Origin: Methanosarcina sp. MSH10X1
GTDB lineage: Archaea > Halobacteriota > Methanosarcinia > Methanosarcinales > Methanosarcinaceae
Direction: 5' to 3'
Length of the DNA stretch: 64,000 nucleotides
NCBI RefSeq assembly: GCF_004099695.1
Contig: NZ_SCHL01000003.1
Span: forward strand, 124,001 to 188,000
Below are positions 57,467 to 64,000 of this stretch, one piece after another (within the stretch, counting starts at the first letter, position 1; each line of letters starts with the position of its first letter). The translations under genes were made by a program, and so were the position numbers. The notes under the pieces are model-generated. The model was not told the DNA's origin and made no database searches. It saw only the letters and a program-made list of their open reading frames with translations.

Positions 57467-57745
57467 TTAAAGATATTTACCTTCCAGTTTTTCCAGAACT
57501 TTTTTTCCTTCATCTGTCAGGGTATATTTTTTCCAGGTCGTTTTGTCAGGAGTTAAACACTGGATCAAGCCTCTACTCTCAAGCTCCTTTAAAGCGTGGC
57601 TGATATTCTGTGTGGATCGGCTTGCTTCATGGGCAATATCCGAAGCCCGGACAAAAGTATGCCTTTTCATGGAATCCATAAGAATCAAACGGCGGTCAAC
57701 ACTGATAACCCAGTTAACCAGTTCTTCGATTGAGTTTTCAGTCAT
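57467..57745 (-). CDS. Winged helix-turn-helix transcriptional regulator
   Basis: 92 residues from ATG 57745 (MTENSIEELVNWVIS); in-frame ATGs at 57784 and 57796 are possible but would add basic, unlike residues. The wHTH core is RHTFVRASDIAHEASRSTQ (helices 2-3), NISHALKELESRGLIQ (recognition helix) and a wing KYTLTDEGKKVLEKLEGKYL. MarR/ArsR-like; no sensor domain, so the signal is unknown. It is 130 bp downstream of adk in the same direction. Confidence 0.85.
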   Translation of the reverse strand: MTENSIEELVNWVISVDRRLILMDSMKRHTFVRASDIAHEASRSTQNISHALKELESRGLIQCLTPDKTTWKKYTLTDEGKKVLEKLEGKYL

Positions 57746-57929
57746 ATTAACCCAGCTTCTCCGTCGTATAGTTCTTGTTGACATAAACAGCCGCATATTA
57801 TTTAAATATTAATTGTTTGAATCAAATAGAAGAGAAAGAAGCAGAGGCTTTTTATTAGACAAGCTGAGTGAAAGAAAATATCGAAAATCCAGAAACTTAA
57901 TAAAATTAAAAGAAAAAATAATGAAGTTT

Positions 57930-58580
57930 TCAGGCAAACTTCGCAAGGATCGCCTTTATATCTTCGAAAACTTCATCTATGTTTTTAGTGCCGTCAAGAG
58001 ATACCAGAATACCCTGTTTTGCATAATAGTCAATAAGGGGCTGAGTCTGCCTTTTATAAACATTGAGGCGATTCTGGACAGCTTCTTCTCTGTCGTCGGC
58101 ACGCTGGAAAAGTTCACCGCCGCAAACATCACATACACCCTCCTTTTTCGGCGGGTTAAAAGTTCTGTGGTAGCTCGCACCGCAGTTATTACACATCAGG
58201 CGGCCGCTTATCCTCTCGACAAGTTCTTCGTCAGGCACTTCAAGATTGAGGACAACATCTATGGGCTTCTCGATCTCGTCAAGGATGGTTGCAAGAGCAT
58301 CAGCCTGGGGTATAGTTCTCGGATATCCGTCAAGGATAAAGCCCTTTTCACAGTCCGGTTCCTTCAGGCGGTTCTTGATAATCCCTATAAGCACCTCATC
58401 GGGAACAAGTTCTCCTTTGTCCATATATGCCTTGGCTGCAAGCCCAAGTTCGGTCCCTTCCCTGACATTCGCCCGCAGGATATCCCCTGTGGAGATCTGC
58501 GGGATTCCGTAGAAATCAACCATTTTTTTGGCCTGGGTGCCTTTTCCTGCACCTGGGGGCCCGAAGATTATTATATTCAT
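57930..58580 (-). CDS. adk: Adenylate kinase (long, zinc-containing lid)
   Basis: 216 residues, bacterial-type Adk. P-loop FGPPGAGKGTQAKKM, STGDILRANV (AMP site), LDGYPRTIPQADAL, and a lid domain with a zinc-site pair CNNCGASYH ... CDVCGGEL. It equilibrates AMP, ADP and ATP. It follows secY, as in many spc operons. Confidence 0.96.
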   Translation of the reverse strand: MNIIIFGPPGAGKGTQAKKMVDFYGIPQISTGDILRANVREGTELGLAAKAYMDKGELVPDEVLIGIIKNRLKEPDCEKGFILDGYPRTIPQADALATILDEIEKPIDVVLNLEVPDEELVERISGRLMCNNCGASYHRTFNPPKKEGVCDVCGGELFQRADDREEAVQNRLNVYKRQTQPLIDYYAKQGILVSLDGTKNIDEVFEDIKAILAKFA

Positions 58581-58713
58581 TCGAAGATCCCTGTGTCTGT
58601 ATCCTTTAGTTTGTTTACGTTGCTAGTTTATGTTACTGGATTCGATTTAAAGCCTTTTAAGCTACACTTAGATTTGATTCCTTCTTGCCCTTTTCGCAGC
58701 CCGAAATGAATCC

Positions 58714-60192
58714 TTACTGCTCCCCGAAGAAGGAACGGATCATCGGGTGCATTTCCATCATTTGTTCAGACGCGATATCCTCGTAGAGCCTGTATACAAT
58801 ACTCACAGTAAGCAGCAAACCTGTACCGCCAGCACTTCCAATGGTACCCAGCAAGCTTGCAACCAGTGTGAGAACCCCTATGAAAGCTCCACCTATAACG
58901 GTTACTTTCGGAATATAACGCTGCATGACCTTTTCAATACTGCCGATATTCCGCCTGAAACCAGGAATCTGCATTCCGGAATTATAGATCTTCTGGGCTG
59001 TAGGCTTTGCACCCATGCCTGTGGTTTCTATCCAGAAGAGAGCAAAGATAATCCCGCCTCCGATAAGCATAACCGCATCCATGAAAACATGAAGTCCAAT
59101 CTGCCAGATAGCAGGCGCGGCAACTCCATAACTTGCAAAGGACTCCCGCACGAGAGACGGAACCCAGTCGTAAGGGCTGTTTATGGGAGCAAGGTAATAC
59201 ATGATCCCGTTAAGCGGCGTTGACCCACTGAACTCACCAAGGAAATTAATCCCCCGGCTGGAGAGAATAATTCCTATCATCTGGATATTAGCCTGAAGGG
59301 CCCGGACAAGGATCATCGGCAGCACTGAGGCGTATATAAGCTTGACAGGGAATCGACCCCTTGCTCCCCTTACTGCACTGTGCGCGAGAGGGATTTCAAT
59401 CCTCGTACTCTCCACATACACCACAAGCAGGAAGATAGCAACTGTGCTCAGCAGTGCCAGAATTCCTCCTCTGATCAGGATGAACATCAAACCCTCACCT
59501 GAGAAGAGGTAGTCTGCCCCGACATTCTGGGCGATATAAACCCATTTAGGAATCAGACCTAGTGGAAGTCCTGTTTCATCAGGTTGCCAGTTGAAGATAC
59601 CTGTAACAATCTGCTGGGAGATTCCCGCAACAATGAAAAGCCCGACTCCTGAGCCTATACCCCACTTGGAAACCACTTCATCCATGAAAAGAATCAGTAC
59701 GCCTCCAATGAAGATCTGGATAAGGAGCAGGAAGGTGATTACTCCCAGGCCTACACCAAGAACAGAAGCAAGCCCTGGATCAGGCTGGATATACCCACCA
59801 AGTAGCTGCGGCAGAGCCTCGAGCAGGATCATGACAAACACAAGGAACTTTTGGGCTCCCTGGAAGAATGCCTGGTCTCTGGGGTCCGACAGGTCCAATT
59901 TAATAATATCTGCTCCAACAAGAAGCTGCAGGACAATCGAAGCCGTGACAATAGGCCCGATACCTAGAAGAATAAGAGATCCAGACGCGCCTGCAAAAAA
60001 GGCACGGTAAGATTCAAAAAGGTCAACCGAATCCTGGGACATCCCAAAAAGCGGTACATTTGCCAGAGCAAAGTACAGCATAAGGACTCCCAGAGTCCAC
60101 CAGAGCTTATCCTTAAAATGGACGTGTTTTTCCGGACTTGCTACTGCAGGTAACTTGTTAAAAAACGGTTCTAACGTATCCCTGAGAGTCAT
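58714..60192 (-). CDS. secY: Preprotein translocase subunit SecY
   Basis: 492 residues with ten predicted membrane helices. The N-terminal TLGVLMLYFALANVPLFGM and the plug region (residues about 60-75, SYRAFFAGASGSL) are followed by the conserved ISQQIVTGIFNW and cytoplasmic loops with PAIWQIGLHV. Central pore of the Sec channel. It lies directly downstream of rpl15, after about 140 bp. Confidence 0.96.
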   Translation of the reverse strand: MTLRDTLEPFFNKLPAVASPEKHVHFKDKLWWTLGVLMLYFALANVPLFGMSQDSVDLFESYRAFFAGASGSLILLGIGPIVTASIVLQLLVGADIIKLDLSDPRDQAFFQGAQKFLVFVMILLEALPQLLGGYIQPDPGLASVLGVGLGVITFLLLIQIFIGGVLILFMDEVVSKWGIGSGVGLFIVAGISQQIVTGIFNWQPDETGLPLGLIPKWVYIAQNVGADYLFSGEGLMFILIRGGILALLSTVAIFLLVVYVESTRIEIPLAHSAVRGARGRFPVKLIYASVLPMILVRALQANIQMIGIILSSRGINFLGEFSGSTPLNGIMYYLAPINSPYDWVPSLVRESFASYGVAAPAIWQIGLHVFMDAVMLIGGGIIFALFWIETTGMGAKPTAQKIYNSGMQIPGFRRNIGSIEKVMQRYIPKVTVIGGAFIGVLTLVASLLGTIGSAGGTGLLLTVSIVYRLYEDIASEQMMEMHPMIRSFFGEQ

Positions 60193-60335
60193 CGATTACA
60201 CCATTAAAATATAATTTATTTATAAATGTTTGAAATATTAGATTACATTTTACCGTAAGACATTGGTAATATAGTACATCTAATATGAAAAAGTTACCAA
60301 AAGAATTGAAATAAGTAATGTCAGAGTGACACTAC

Positions 60336-61858
<1,523 letters not shown>

Positions 61859-61867
61859 TTAATCACC

Positions 61868-63289
<1,422 letters not shown>

Positions 63290-63299
63290 CATAATCACC

Positions 63300-63830
63300 T
63301 CAGGCTTTCTGCACGATGTAGATTCCATCCTGGAAAATCCTCGGGTCGAATCTCTTGATTTTGGTCTTCTGTTCAATGTTTGCGGCAGTCTGCCCGACGT
63401 CTTCCTTGTTGATTCCGGAAATAATTACCTCATTTCCGCTTACCTTAACCTTTGTCTCACCAAGAATTTTTGCAAGTCTTGGCTTCTTTTCTCCAAGGAA
63501 GTTTCCGATTACGAAGATCTTACCATCAACTTTTACCTGCATTGGGAAGTGAGCGTACAAGATAGTCATCTTACACTCAAAGCCTTCATTTACGCCTGTG
63601 ATCAGGTTTTTGATATGGGAAGTAAAAGTCCCTACCATGGCTTTCTGTTCTTTCCTGGAGGATTCTGCATCCACCACTACTTCGCCTTCCCTGACTTCGA
63701 TCTTGATTCCGGGGTACCATAACTTTCTTTCTACAGTCCCCATAGGGCCCCTTGCTGTAAACACATCCTGAGATAAAGAGACGGAAACTCCTTCAGGAAT
63801 CTCTATTGTTCTTGCAATTTCCTTAACCAT
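63300..63830 (-). CDS. rpl6: 50S ribosomal protein L6
   Basis: 176 residues with the two repeated uL6 domains. [20 protein letters not shown] at the N-terminus and [20 protein letters not shown] in the second domain are diagnostic. It sits near the factor-binding site of the 50S subunit. It begins 17 nt after the rps8 stop. Confidence 0.97.
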   Translation of the reverse strand: MVKEIARTIEIPEGVSVSLSQDVFTARGPMGTVERKLWYPGIKIEVREGEVVVDAESSRKEQKAMVGTFTSHIKNLITGVNEGFECKMTILYAHFPMQVKVDGKIFVIGNFLGEKKPRLAKILGETKVKVSGNEVIISGINKEDVGQTAANIEQKTKIKRFDPRIFQDGIYIVQKA

Positions 63831-63847
63831 TTCCTGTTCCCTCCAGC

Positions 63848-64000
<153 letters not shown>

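Noticed and set aside
57813-58709. Long plus-strand ORF opposite adk
   Set aside because: It is the complement of the well-supported adenylate kinase gene and lacks a recognisable domain.

Overview
The window reads as one contiguous piece of a methanogen chromosome, almost certainly a Methanosarcina. The support is Ack and Pta of the Methanosarcina type and length, two membrane-bound F420-nonreducing [NiFe] hydrogenase operons with cytochrome b subunits (Vht/Vho type), archaeal ribosomal-protein order, RNA polymerase subunit D carrying ferredoxin clusters, Cbf5, Cgi121, and archaeal TATA boxes with GGAGG/GGTG ribosome binding sites. A vht operon with its own protease gene plus a second, divergent operon without one resembles the vht/vhx arrangement described for M. 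barkeri, so a hydrogen-using species near M. barkeri is the best guess. No similarity search was run.

Layout. 1-1.9 kb: 5' part of a secreted beta-helix/PKD surface protein. 2.7-7.7 kb: AMMECR1 protein, phosphoglycerate kinase, family 4 uracil-DNA glycosylase, small Hsp20, ferredoxin, and a lone ADP-forming acyl-CoA synthetase beta subunit. 8.0-11.2 kb: acetate kinase, phosphotransacetylase and, divergently, an iron-sulfur flavoprotein; these are the acetate activation genes. 11.6-18.7 kb: accessory stretch with an AHSA1 protein, a DUF1579-alpha/beta hydrolase fusion, a NACHT-HEAT STAND NTPase, a membrane protein gene broken by an in-frame TAA, and an orphan gene. 19.3-23.4 kb: two MinD-type ATPases with ferredoxin inserts, a CDF transporter fused to a NifX-like domain and two NifX-like proteins, resembling the bacterial ORP (orange protein) locus. 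23.8-28.3 kb: MiaB-like tRNA methylthiotransferase, GlpX-type phosphatase, glutamine amidotransferase, Cgi121 and a small membrane ORF.

28.4-43.7 kb is the hydrogen metabolism region: a vhx-like GAC operon, a peptidoglycan-binding-domain protein, an SRPBCC gene without a normal start codon, vhtGACD, a 1.2 kb divergent control region, then hypC-D-A-B-E. Vht and the Hyp proteins form a complete unit of structural enzyme, C-terminal protease, and Ni and Fe(CN)2CO assembly (hypF is not here). The vhx-like small subunit has aspartate in place of the first proximal-cluster cysteine, which is the most striking protein-level anomaly in the window.

44-50 kb: gamma carbonic anhydrase-like protein, several orphan or regulatory-looking genes (HD domain, DUF2795, TPR), and two tRNA-Leu(GAG). 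50.6-64 kb: translation and secretion cluster on the minus strand, read from the right end as S8, L6, L32e, L19e, L18, S5, L30, L15, SecY, Adk, (HTH), DUF106, Cmk, Cbf5, tRNA-Ser, S13, S4, S11, RpoD. It is interrupted by a plus-strand gamma carbonic anhydrase gene and by intergenic tandem and hairpin repeats.
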